12,132 nucleotides of DNA. Origin: Stramenopiles sp. TOSAG23-6 (taxonomy: Eukaryota > Sar). The position numbers were made by a program, and so were the translations under genes. Of the stretch, positions 1 through 10,076 are shown piece by piece. Location of the stretch: NCBI GenBank assembly GCA_900128565.1, contig LT636216.1, positions 1 to 12,132 on the forward strand, read 5' to 3'. Numbering within the stretch: position 1 is the stretch's first letter; each line of letters begins with the position of its first letter. Below the pieces are notes generated by a model that was not told where the DNA came from, searched no databases, and saw only the letters and a program-made list of their open reading frames with translations.

Positions 1-54
1 GGTACAAAATTTCGTACGAAAATAAATTCGAAATTGAAAAAAAATAAAACATAC
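1..54 (-). other. Introner-like intron, 5' half (VPS13B-like gene), cut by left edge
   Basis: Read on the minus strand, this starts GTATGTTTTATTTTTTTT directly after the VPS13B-like exon. It contains the palindrome TTTCGTACGAAA and stops at TTTTGTACC, the central core of the intron family seen six more times in this window. Its 54 nt match the right-edge copy (12079-12132) almost base for base, and both are cut at the same point. Calling it an intron rests on this match and on the exon reading into it after a well-aligned coding stretch. The 3' half and the acceptor are outside the window. Confidence 0.8.
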
Positions 55-927
55 AAGGCCTAAAGAAGTTCGACTCAAAATTGGAATTTCCTCATATAAT
101 GGCAATGTACGATTTCGTGTCATAAGCCCCCCCTGACCTTCTTCATATTGGTCTAACATTACTGTAACATCTATAAGTTCTAATACCTTATGTAAAGTTT
201 GTGACGGTCCTTCAGGCTCTTTTACTCTGGGTGCCCATTCGTCATATGGATCAGCAGAAAAGACGTGTAAAGATTTCAAAGCGACACAACATACAGTATT
301 TTGACATATATATTTGAAAACTAAATCATTTACTTGTAGCTTGACATTTGCCAATAACTTTACAAGGGTTTTCTGTATCCATCCAGAACTTGCTGTGTTA
401 TCCGGTACTGTTTTATTTTGAAATGAGTCTGAAGACGCAGTTCTATGCCGCCCTTGTTTACTACTAGAAGACTTACGCAATGTTGACGCACGAGACCGAG
501 ACTTACGCAATGTTGACGCACGAGACCGAGATGTTTGATTTGCGTCAATATCGTTATCACTATTGCTTTCTGTGCCACTGGAAAATTCTTCGTCGCTTTT
601 GTATTCGCTGTTTGGTTGTTCGCCTGCTTCTAGAATACATTCAACCGTCTTTATATAAACACTAACGGGCTGAGACATTAGATTTAACCATGGAATGGAA
701 ATACGGAGTTCCTTTATAAATCCCCGTACAAATTTAAAACCCATTGGAATGAAAACGGATTCTTGAAATACATCAAGGCGGAGCTCCAAGTTGTGTAATA
801 CAATGTCATCTGTAACTCCAATGCCTCGTAAATCCACATTTTTCACGTACTTTGAAAGTAAAGCTTGCAAAGCTGATGTCAATGCGGAATGAAGAGGTGA
901 CGCAACTAGATTAAGCAGCGCGGACAT
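55..927 (-). CDS. VPS13B-like (chorein N-terminal) lipid transfer protein, first exon, partial
   Basis: The frame is open from ATG at 927 down to 55 (291 codons) and then runs into an intron; the rest lies beyond the left edge. The N-terminus has the chorein pattern: a short helix region (LLSKYVKNVDL), then DDIVLHNLELRLDVF, then ELRISIPWLNLMSQPVSVYIKTVECIL at about residues 85-110. A charged, serine-rich linker follows, and homology resumes with SGWIQKTLVKLLANVKLQVN and DVTVMLDQ, in the same order as in VPS13B (COH1). VPS13 proteins form a hydrophobic groove that moves lipids between membranes at contact sites; the B type is linked to Golgi and endosomes. The linker holds an exact 30-nt duplication. 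The VPS13 family is firm; the B subtype is a judgement from residue pattern. Full-length members are thousands of residues long, so most of the gene is missing here. Confidence 0.8.
471..530. repeat. Two perfect 30-nt tandem copies in the VPS13B-like linker
   Basis: The unit beginning ACTTACGCAATGTTGACG occurs at 471-500 and again, identically, at 501-530. On the minus strand it encodes RSRASTLRKS twice, giving an SR-rich patch between the chorein homology blocks. It keeps the frame. Identity at every base suggests a recent duplication. Confidence 0.95.
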
Positions 928-1323
928 GTTTCAGGTAATACCCTTTATCGTACTCTGGAGAGAGTAACTAGCATTCCATTGAAAAGATGAAACTGATATT
1001 TACAAAAAGAAGAAGAATAAGAGAAAGACGTTCGCGATTTAGAAATTTCGCGAATTTAATAATGGCCGTAGTTTCCCTAACCCTAATGAAAAAAGTCCGA
1101 AAAAGTCACTTGAAATTAGAAAATTAATCAAGAGTCAAGAGTCTCACCAAAATTAAAATCACATTGGTGGAACAAGTAGCGAATCCGATGAGGAGAGTAA
1201 TTTGAGTGATTACTATAGCAAAATTAAAATTGTACACAATGTTTGTGCAGTTAATTTTTACCCAGCGTCTTTTATTTTTTTATTTTTTATAAGTCATTCT
1301 GAAGATAAGTTCTTATTTATTGA
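928..1323. promoter_or_regulatory. Intergenic: presumed VPS13B-like promoter side and 3' flank of the UBL gene
   Basis: No convincing gene is present in these 396 bases. Both flanking genes are on the minus strand, so this should hold the upstream region of the VPS13B-like gene and the 3' UTR of the ubiquitin-like gene. Visible elements are a CCCTAACCCTAA box at 1075-1086 and AAAAGTCACTTGA at 1101-1113, which recurs on the opposite strand in the katanin/NudC spacer. A/T runs near 1270-1325 could belong to a poly(A) region. Confidence 0.5.
1075..1086. promoter_or_regulatory. Telomere-like box CCCTAACCCTAA
   Basis: There are two units of CCCTAA (TTAGGG on the other strand), about 150 bp upstream of the VPS13B-like start codon. 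Short telo-boxes are known promoter elements in plants and some protists. Two units can also arise by chance in AT-rich DNA, so a regulatory role is only a suggestion. Confidence 0.3.
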
Positions 1324-4094
1324 TTAATCACGATTTATTCCTTCTGATATTTTCTCATTATTGGTTTCGGATTCAACGGGATCAGATATTTTCTCATTAT
1401 TTGTTTCGGATTCAGTAGGCTCGGATGTTGTTTCATTATTTGTTTCGGATTCAGTAGGCTCGGATGTTGTTTCATTGTTATTATTTGAAAAATTATTAAA
1501 ATGATTTTGAAAGGCAGGTAACAATTGCCCCAACATACCTTGCATATCAGAATTTATATCGGACATATTAATTATACGAGTGCCACTTGTGGTTGTTGTT
1601 GAATTAGGGATTTCAGATAAATTTTGAGTATGTACACCATTCATTTGACCATTTATTCCATTCATTAATTGTAAAAACATTCCTTCCACATGTATAGTGA
1701 AAAAATATTGTTTTTTTGTTAAAAATTCATTAGGTACAAAATTTACTATGAAAAAAGTTAGGGATACAATGAATGATGAAAATGTACCATATCGGGTGGA
1801 TTTGTTGTTTGAGTGTCATTATTTGGAGTATTCGTGGACGCTGAGATTGGCCTTTGAGACGTTTCATTTGATTGTGCTTGGCCAGTAGACCGATTTGGCA
1901 TATTTGTCATTCCCGAGTCTGCGACAACTGCCTGGATATGTATTCCAATATTATTACCAGAGTTACTATATGCGGGTGATTGCGATGGTATAGATACTAG
2001 CTGAGCATACGCATTTGATGTATCTGCTATACTTACTGAATGTACTGAAGTATCAGCTGAACTTCCCGATCGAAGAGTACTCGATGAATCTACTACATCA
2101 TTCTGATCTGAAGATATTGAACCGGTATTTACTACATTGTCAGATTCACTTGATCGAATTGATCGAATATTCTCCTTCGTATCTATTTGTGCCGACTCTT
2201 CAACTTGGCTACTACAAGAAACTTTCTCTGTTTTCGCAATTTCAGAAACAAGTGGAGCTATATCAGATATTAGTCTCCCAACACGATCTATTAGGGGTGC
2301 TAATTCTACCGCATATTTTTTGAGTTCTACCTCTCCATTCTCAAGAAATCTATTAGCATCATCAGTTACTTTTTCTTCTTGACTATTTTGTAAATACTTA
2401 TCATCAGCTACCTTCTCTTCATCACCAAATCCAACAGTACGACTATTCATAGAATTAGAAAGAGTGCAAAACTTATTCAACAAAGGCACAACATTTGAAA
2501 CCATTCTATTTACACTATTAATCGCATATTGTGAATCATTTGGGCCTGTTGAAGGACAGTTTGGTACCCACGAGGTAGGCGAAGGTGACATAAAAGGACC
2601 AGCGGAAGCTTTTCGTGTTTTTGTCCTAAAAGGGGCGACACGATTTGAATCCATTGGAATCCATTCGTCCCATCTAGAAGGCCAGCCATTATAATGTATA
2701 TATAAATGAGTCTTGGAACACGAAATAACTGTAGCCTCTAACCACTGCTGCACTGTATCTTTCACATCTAACCACTGTCCCGTAGAAAATTTGCGATGTT
2801 TGGACATTGAGCGTTTTTTTTCTGTAATGTTATCTGAGATATTTTCATTTTCACGACTTTCAGTAGTAGATGAAATTAGATCAGGAGGACAAGGTGGGGG
2901 TAAAGATACTGGAGGACCTATAATATGGGAGTAACGAGGTTCTTCGGATTGTGCTGAGTTCATAACCTCAGTCCTTGCGGTTTGTGAAAGACTACTTAGA
3001 GCTTGAGCAAATTGTGAATTAAAAGTATCCAAAGATCCTGCTCTGTTGTTAGTTTCTCCTTCGGTAGAAGGAGGAGTTCCTTCTTGTTGAACTTGACGAG
3101 GTATAGAAATAGTGATAGGTGGAAGAGCTACAATACCAGCTTGTACCATTACTGGCCTTGGTACCGATGCATTAGATGACGATGTATTATTTGTCGTAGT
3201 CGCCGAAGTACTACTAGTTACAGTAGATGAAGTACCACTAGTTGTAGTCACTGGAACTGGAACAGATAAGTTACCACTAGTTGTAGTCACTGGTACCGAT
3301 GCATTAGATGACGATGTATTATTTGCCGTAGTCGCCGAAGTACTACTAGTTACAGTAGATGAAGTACCACTAGTTGTAGTCACCGGAACAGATAAGTTAC
3401 CACTAGTTGTAGCCACTGGAACAGATAACTTACCACTATCCACACTAGCAGTATAACTCACACACCCTCGATCTACTCTTGCATCACGTTTCGAATACTT
3501 TGCAGCACTCTCAACAATTGCATTAGCTTCCTCTTTTACTTTGTCATCGGCAATACTCAGAGCTGAAATAAGTGTATTCATGGTTAGTAATCCTTGCCAA
3601 AGATGTTCCAGTTGCATGTTTTCTGGGCATCGATCTGGACGTACCCGTCCAGATGCACGTACCAGTCTACGTGGTCTCCCAATATTTTGTAGCACACTAT
3701 TCATAATAGAATTTCCCAAGTCATGCTGAGCTGTCGAACCCATAACAAAACGATGACTTGAATTCTGATCAACAGTACTTGAAGTTGAATCAACACTAGA
3801 TGTTTCACCATTATTAGTGGATGTGGGAAGTGTGGGACGTGCAATCATGTGCAATGTCATATTATTCTTAAATTTATACTTGGATAGAAGTTCTTCATCC
3901 TTGAGCAATTTCCCCTGAAAAATGAGTCGCTGCTTTTCTTCGGGAACTTGAGTTTTTTCAACGAGCATACTCCGTAAATCTTTTATAGGAATATCAGGCT
4001 CAACCCTCAAATGAAAAACTTCATTTCCTAATGTTTTTACCCGCATTGCGATTTTACCATCATTGGCATCCATTGATGTATTATTTTCTGACAT
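1324..4094 (-). CDS. Ubiquitin-like / Tudor-knot domain protein (BAG6-like), two exons
   Basis: Exon 1 runs from ATG 4094 to about 1768, then a 77-nt intron (about 1767-1691), then exon 2 to the TAA at 1324. The joined product is about 897 residues. Residues 15-88 form a ubiquitin-like domain (IPIKDLRSMLVEKTQVPEEK, then LIFQGKLLKDEELL). Residues 115-200 are a conserved helical region. Residues 440-490 form a Tudor-knot/chromo-barrel (WLDVKDTVQQWLEATVI, then HYNGWPSRWDEWI). Residues 588-620 are an amphipathic helix (LKKYAVELAPLIDRVGRL). The rest is Ser/Thr/Asn-rich and repetitive. BAG6-type proteins handle ubiquitin-linked quality control of membrane and misfolded proteins; that role is inferred here from the UBL domain. 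Exon 2 has no recognisable domain and is included because its frame stays open and joins only when L=77. A 78-nt excision would instead stop translation soon after the junction. Confidence 0.7.
1357..1473. repeat. 39-nt tandem repeat, three units, in the C-terminal exon of the UBL gene
   Basis: On the minus strand the repeat encodes ETTSEPTESETNN twice and then the diverged EKISDPVESETNN; a partial fourth unit runs to about 1342. All units keep the reading frame, which supports this exon being translated. The tail is acidic and low-complexity. Confidence 0.9.
1691..1767 (-). other. Introner-like intron in the UBL gene (about 77 nt)
   Basis: On the minus strand it begins GTATCCCTAACTTTTTTC, has the family core AAATTTTGTACCTAAT, and ends with AATATTTTTTCACTATAC just before ATGTGG. 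The outer ends GTAT and ATAC can pair. No AG lies at the acceptor. Removing 77 nt joins the two open frames, either as GT..CA (1767-1691) or TG..AC (1768-1692). A 78-nt excision would fit a TGT direct repeat but breaks the frame. The exact boundaries are therefore uncertain. Confidence 0.7.
3165..3428. repeat. Two 132-nt tandem copies encoding a 44-residue Thr/Ser-rich unit
   Basis: On the minus strand, residues 223-266 and 267-310 of the UBL protein are near-identical 44-residue units. Each contains TTTSGTSSTVTSSTSATT followed by NNTSSSNAS. Shorter VPVTTTSGNLS sub-repeats precede each unit. The array is in frame and lies between the UBL-side helical domain and the Tudor-knot, in what is probably a disordered linker. 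Confidence 0.9.
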
Positions 4095-4202
4095 TTCACT
4101 TTGCGTATTGGTGTTTTCTTTCCTTCTTCTTCAAGTTAACGACGTGTCCATCAGCAAGGGAAGTTTGCCATCAGGCAGTTCCTTCCTTTGGCCAAAATAC
4201 AG

Positions 4203-4245
4203 TACCCGGTACTGGTCAAGTAATACAATTACCCGGTACCAATTG
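4203..4245. repeat. Repeated palindromic TACCCGGTAC elements in the spacer upstream of the UBL gene
   Basis: The spacer 4095-4376 has no convincing gene. TACCCGGTAC occurs at 4203-4212 and 4230-4239, 27 bp apart. The first lies in AGTACC-C-GGTACT, a perfect inverted repeat with one central base. The second lies in a longer imperfect palindrome, CAATT...AATTG, over 4226-4245. The position, 110-150 bp upstream of the UBL start codon at 4094, would suit a dimeric transcription-factor site. That reading is inference. Confidence 0.5.
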
Positions 4246-4376
4246 TGATCTGATTAATTTAGAAATTTTAGATTGATCCATAATAACAAAAGTTACAAAA
4301 CTATCATTCACTTTATATTTCAAATATAATTTGTTGCTCATTCACTATATAAAGTACCCCATACATTGAAAAAAAT

Positions 4377-5396
4377 CTAAAACCCTCCTCCTAGGTCATT
4401 TTTACTTGGAATGTCTTGAAACCGTTTCATTTTGAATTTCTTTCCCTTTTGTTTCTGAGCTTCCATCTTTTTACGTGCTGCAGTAGCATGTCCCAATGAG
4501 GCTTTTGTAGGTTTCATTCTGTCAAATTTCTTTGCATTAGCCTTACGACGTGCACGGTTGTCCTTGGCAGTGTTCAAAGGGTAGTCTGATTCAGTAGCTG
4601 AGCTTTGTGTATAAGGATTAAACATTGTGAAAAAATATTTCAGACATTTTATATTCGTTAGTTAGGTACGTAGGAAATTTTCATAAAAAAAGAAATAAAT
4701 TTGAAATTAATGTAGACAACCTACAAACTTACCATTAATAAGGTCCCTAATGGGCGTGTCTTTTTCTCTAGTTACACCGTAGATTTTCTCTTTTAACGCT
4801 GGATTACGACTATAATTTTCCAACATCTCTTTGCGAGATTTCGAACCAGTCAATTGTTGCTGGTCATAAATCTTGTGGGTTTTGTTGTAATTGTTTATAT
4901 CTTTCACATTTGTCATGCCACCTTTTGTAACAGCGATTTTATTCATTTTAACAACATTCAGTTTTTTTTTATATTTGGATGTTGGTTGGAAACCAGCCCA
5001 TGTTGTAATAACTTCACCCGCTCCTTCAGGATCTCGTTTGAGTTTATTACCAAAGCAGTGGTAGTCACCTGGAAGGTCATACGAGGAATTCTTTGATCTT
5101 CCAATTGTTGCTTTCAGTAACATACGGTTATATTTGGTAGAGTTATGTTGCATTGACTTGTGTCTATCAAAAAAAGACACGAATTTTTCTCGAGAAACAA
5201 GTTGTTTATCCCCCCCGTAAAGTCGGTCGATCATTTGCAATAATTCTGCCTTGTTAAATTTCACACCCGATGCTTGCAGTACTTGTCCAAACGACTTTTT
5301 ATTGAGGGATCCTTCCGTTTTCGATTGGAAGTCGTCAAATGCGCGTATGAGTGCTTGTGTATCCGTCATTTTCCTGTGATTATTCGACGGCGGCAT
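4377..5396 (-). CDS. CFAP77-like EF-hand axonemal protein, probably two exons
   Basis: Exon 1 runs from ATG 5396 (an alternative is the Met codon at residue 10) to about 4733; exon 2 ends at TAG 4377. Residues 12-78 resemble a degenerate EF-hand pair (LNKKSFGQVLQASGVKFNKA and the following helix). Then come DLPGDYHCFGNKLKRDPEGA, a TWAGFQPTS stretch, a FVKLNK-like KMNKIAVTKGGMTNVKD, and YGVTREKDTPIRDLI, an order resembling CFAP77 (DUF4483), which binds inside doublet-microtubule B-tubules. Exon 2 encodes a basic tail with KPTKASLGHATAARKK and KMKRFQDIPSK. The two open frames were joined because the DNA between them matches the intron family and exon 1 loses homology at its splice point. If they are not joined, they would be a 229-residue and an 82-residue protein. 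The family name is tentative. Confidence 0.6.
4625..4732 (-). other. Diverged introner-like intron in the CFAP77-like gene, with a consensus GTAAGT donor
   Basis: On the minus strand it starts GTAAGTTTGTAGG, contains ATTTCAAATTTATTTC, then ACGTACCTAACTAACG, then CTGAAATATTTTTTCAC. These are the same blocks in the same order as in the katanin introns. An in-frame join needs a length divisible by three, for example 108 nt ending at 4625. A canonical alternative exists here: GT at 4732 with CAG ending at 4598 (135 nt), which also keeps the frame and removes the first residues of exon 2. I cannot choose between them from the sequence. Confidence 0.6.
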
Positions 5397-5628
5397 AGTT
5401 ACAGAGTTTATTTCTTTTTCAAAAATGTATGGATGAATAAGAATAGATACTGTAATGTAAGGTATACCACAGTATGTAACGGCGAAGAACGGGTTTAAAC
5501 ACGAAATCAGAACAAAAAAGACACACCGACACGTGTTGCATCACTTTTATTTTTTTACTTGACTTTCCTTGACGTTTTCACAAACAATACAATCCTACAA
5601 TGGAATTTATGTAAACATACCACGATAA
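5397..5628. promoter_or_regulatory. Divergent intergenic region between the CFAP77-like and TruA genes
   Basis: These 232 bases separate two divergently transcribed start codons and so should contain both upstream regions. The sequence is AT-rich with a CACACCGACACGTG stretch at about 5521-5535 that includes a CACGTG E-box-like hexamer. No gene or strong repeat was seen. Confidence 0.4.
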
Positions 5629-6690
5629 ATGACAATGCATCAGTACGCAATTCTTCGAGTTGAGTATGTTGGCACTGCATATGGTGGTTGGCAGCGACAA
5701 TCAAAAGAACAGGAAGCTAAGCGTTCCTCAGTGCAAGGTCAAATTGAGCGTGCGGTAACTGCTGTTTCAAAAACAGGAGAAGCTGTTGTTGTACAAGCTT
5801 CTGGAAGAACTGATAGAGGAGTTCATGCCCTAGACCAAGTTGTAGTACTAAGATTGCCACCACTTTTTAGAATTTTTGAAGCTGTAAATAAGAATACTGA
5901 TGAAACCAATAAAAGTGTTACCCGTTTGTCAACCAACAGTTTTCTTAAAGTAGTCAACGAAAATCTTCCAAACGATATAGTTGCTTTGAGTTGTTCGGTT
6001 GGGAGTCAGTTTAGGATGCGTTTTAGAGCAAAACGATACAAATATTATATTTTACAAAGACCATATTCCTCATCCAAACCTATATCGGCATATCCAGATT
6101 TGATTTCATCCTTCCAGTTTGCGTGGTATATTCCTTTTTCACTTAATTTGAGTGAAATGAGTTCTGCATTGCGGAAGTTGGAAGGTTCGCACGATTTCAA
6201 AAACATATCTTCCAAGACATGTAGAATGGACACTACAAGAGAGATATTTTCTACTCGTGTATCCATATGTAATGCAAAGATGTTCACGTTTGGAACTAAA
6301 AGATGTATCGTTAGGAAAAATAATGTGACTGAAATAGAAAAATTAGAAATAATAGAAAATAATCAATCGAAGATAGAAAAATTAGAAATAATAGAAAATA
6401 ATCAATCGAAAATAGGAAAATCAGAAACAATAAAAAATAATCAATCGAAGATAGAAAAATCAGAAATAATAGAAAATAATCAATCAAAGATTGTTGTTAT
6501 AGAAATTACAGCAAATGGATTTCTAAAACATCAAGTCCGACGAATCATTGCATGGTTAATTAAAATGCAAAAATTGAAACTTCATGCTTCTTGTATTGTG
6601 GATATTCTCGATGGTTCTATGAAAAACTCAACACCGCCATCTGCACCATCTCGAGGGTTATGGCTTGATAAAGTGTATATAGAAAATTAA
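5629..6690 (+). CDS. tRNA pseudouridine synthase, TruA/Pus family
   Basis: This is a complete intronless 353-codon gene. TruA enzymes convert uridines in the tRNA anticodon stem-loop (bacterial TruA: 38-40) to pseudouridine. Visible family blocks are EYVGTAYGGWQRQ (residues 12-24), SVQGQIERA (34-42), the catalytic ASGRTDRGVHALDQ with Asp62, NENLPNDI (110-117), FRMRFRAKRYKYYIL (128-142), HDFKN (188-192), GFLKHQVRRI and the closing PSAPSRGLWLDKV. All canonical blocks are present, so the enzyme is probably active. An insertion of four 13-residue repeats (residues 236-287) interrupts the domain just before the conserved strand leading to GFLKHQVR. The start could also be the second ATG, two codons later. 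A targeting signal is not evident. Confidence 0.9.
   Translation: MTMHQYAILRVEYVGTAYGGWQRQSKEQEAKRSSVQGQIERAVTAVSKTGEAVVVQASGRTDRGVHALDQVVVLRLPPLFRIFEAVNKNTDETNKSVTRLSTNSFLKVVNENLPNDIVALSCSVGSQFRMRFRAKRYKYYILQRPYSSSKPISAYPDLISSFQFAWYIPFSLNLSEMSSALRKLEGSHDFKNISSKTCRMDTTREIFSTRVSICNAKMFTFGTKRCIVRKNNVTEIEKLEIIENNQSKIEKLEIIENNQSKIGKSETIKNNQSKIEKSEIIENNQSKIVVIEITANGFLKHQVRRIIAWLIKMQKLKLHASCIVDILDGSMKNSTPPSAPSRGLWLDKVYIEN
6334..6489. repeat. Four 39-nt tandem repeats inside the TruA catalytic domain
   Basis: Units lie at 6334-6372, 6373-6411, 6412-6450 and 6451-6489. They encode IEKLEIIENNQSK with small changes (IGKSETIKNNQSK, IEKSEIIENNQSK). Units 1 and 2 differ at one base, which suggests recent expansion. 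The array keeps the frame and codes for a charged, probably helical loop. Confidence 0.97.
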
Positions 6691-6749
6691 TTAAATAAAT
6701 CTCGAGGGTTATGGCTTGATAAAGTGTATACAGAAAATTAATTAAATAA
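6648..6749. repeat. 51-nt tandem duplication spanning the TruA stop codon
   Basis: The block beginning ATCTCGAGGGTTATGGC at 6648-6698 recurs at 6699-6749 with a single mismatch (tatat versus tatac). The first copy supplies the last codons and TAA stop of TruA; the second lies downstream and would encode the same end, SRGLWLDKVY, if read. It fills most of the 99-bp gap to the convergent katanin gene and duplicates an AATAAA-containing 3' segment. Confidence 0.97.
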
Positions 6750-6789
6750 ATGTTCAATGCTTTAGTTTATTTTTTTAAAATATGAATTT

Positions 6790-8840
<2,051 letters not shown>

Positions 8841-9749
8841 ATGTCTACCAATTATAGTAAATGGGATGCGTGGGCAGCAGAGGCAAGTAGTAGTGATGAC
8901 GATGATGAGGTGAATAGTCCAACTGTAACAACTCTAGAAGAACCAATGTCGGTAACTTTTGGTGGCAAGCAGAGTGATATTATCGCTAAACCAATAGACT
9001 CAACTGACTCTCTGAAGAAAAAAACAATAGAATCTTCTCTAATGAAAGAAAATGCAGCCGCTGCTCTTGCAAAACGATTTTCAAAGGACTGTTCTGTTGA
9101 ATCACAGTCTAAAAAAGATATAAAGTCTGGAAATATTTCTAAAGCTTTTATGAGCGATGCATATTCAGTATTTAATGCTATCACTCGCAACGGTTCAGTT
9201 ACAAAACGATATTTATGGGGACAAGATAGGCGTGATTGTATTATTTCATGTTTCATCCCACCAAACATTCGCGGTAAAGATATTTCTGTCGTCTTGGTCA
9301 ACAAAAAACTTAGTGTGAGAGTGAATTCGAAAGAACATACTTGTCTGAAACTCGCTTATGATATAAACACAGACACTGAAGAGAATAAAGCTCCGCAATA
9401 CTCAAGTGATTCCACAGGTGAAGGCAAAGTATTTGACGACTTAGATTGGGAAGTCATAACTGTAGATGTGCCCGCCGTGTCACTTATGAAAATTAACGAG
9501 GAGTATTTTGTAAAGAGCGGGAAAGTGAAGAGTGTGAGAGTTGTCAAGATTACAGTAGAAAAATCTGTCCCAGTGCCGGGGACAAATATTTGGTGGTCGA
9601 ATGTTGTGAAAGGCGAAGGAGAAATTGACGTAAGTGTGATTCCTGATCGTTGCCAAATGAAGAATAGAAAAAATTATCAACAGGTCTGGGATGAAGCTCA
9701 CAGACTTTTCAGAGAAAAAGTGAAGAATTCAAAAAAAATTGAAATATAG
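8841..9749 (+). CDS. NudC-like CS-domain protein (Hsp90/dynein cochaperone family)
   Basis: This is a 302-codon intronless gene. ATG 8841 is chosen because the frame upstream lacks ATG and the N-terminus KWDAWAAEASSSDDDDE is an acidic, Trp-containing leader of the kind seen in NudC-like proteins. Residues 122-255 are a CS (p23-like) fold: RYLWGQDRRDCIISCFIP, KDISVVLVNKKLSVRV, LDWEVITVDV, and VVKITVEK before the WW of NIWWSNVVKGEGEID, matching the MEWWSRLV region of NudC. The C-terminus has VWDEAHRLFREK, like the closing helix. NudC proteins assist Hsp90 clients and dynein assembly. An insertion between the beta-strands (about residues 175-200) enlarges the domain. Subfamily (NudC, NUDCD2 or NUDCD3) is not resolved. 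Confidence 0.8.
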   Translation: MSTNYSKWDAWAAEASSSDDDDEVNSPTVTTLEEPMSVTFGGKQSDIIAKPIDSTDSLKKKTIESSLMKENAAAALAKRFSKDCSVESQSKKDIKSGNISKAFMSDAYSVFNAITRNGSVTKRYLWGQDRRDCIISCFIPPNIRGKDISVVLVNKKLSVRVNSKEHTCLKLAYDINTDTEENKAPQYSSDSTGEGKVFDDLDWEVITVDVPAVSLMKINEEYFVKSGKVKSVRVVKITVEKSVPVPGTNIWWSNVVKGEGEIDVSVIPDRCQMKNRKNYQQVWDEAHRLFREKVKNSKKIEI

Positions 9750-10076
9750 CCAACAAGTATTCAAAAATAGTATTGTACAATTGACTACATTTGAATATTA
9801 TAAAAGAATTAAATAAATAGTTGAAAAAAAAAATATTCTTTATTCTATTAATAATTTACATACAAGCGAGTGGAAATAATAATTTACATACAAGCGAGTG
9901 GAAATAATAATTTGTCAGCAATATTGCACTTCTGGAATTAGATTTTTAAGCAAAATTTGCATCAATCAAATCAATAATAATTAATCAAACTTGTTCTGTT
10001 ACACTTCAGATCGTTTCTGGTGTTTTATGCACCAGGAAATTGGTTTCAGAAGAATAGCCACGCCAGCAGATGTTGG
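9750..10076. other. Convergent intergenic region between NudC-like and glutaredoxin-fusion genes
   Basis: No gene is supported in these 327 bases. It holds both 3' flanks. AATAAA-like motifs occur near 9811 on the plus strand. From 9849 to 9913 there are 2.3 copies of a 28-nt unit, TAATAATTTACATACAAGCG and onward; the two full copies are identical. Confidence 0.5.
9849..9913. repeat. 28-nt tandem repeat, about 2.3 copies
   Basis: Copies lie at 9849-9876 and 9877-9904, with a partial third to 9913. Each contains ACATACAAGCGAGTGGAA. It lies in the convergent 3' spacer and is not part of an open reading frame that looks coding. Confidence 0.93.

Noticed and set aside
1697-1888. Plus-strand open frame over the UBL intron
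   Set aside because: It is antisense to the intron and exon end of a better-supported gene, has no domain, and consists of translated AT-rich element.
6334-6489. CRISPR-like array
   Set aside because: The repeats are contiguous 39-nt coding units with no spacers, in frame within a eukaryotic gene.
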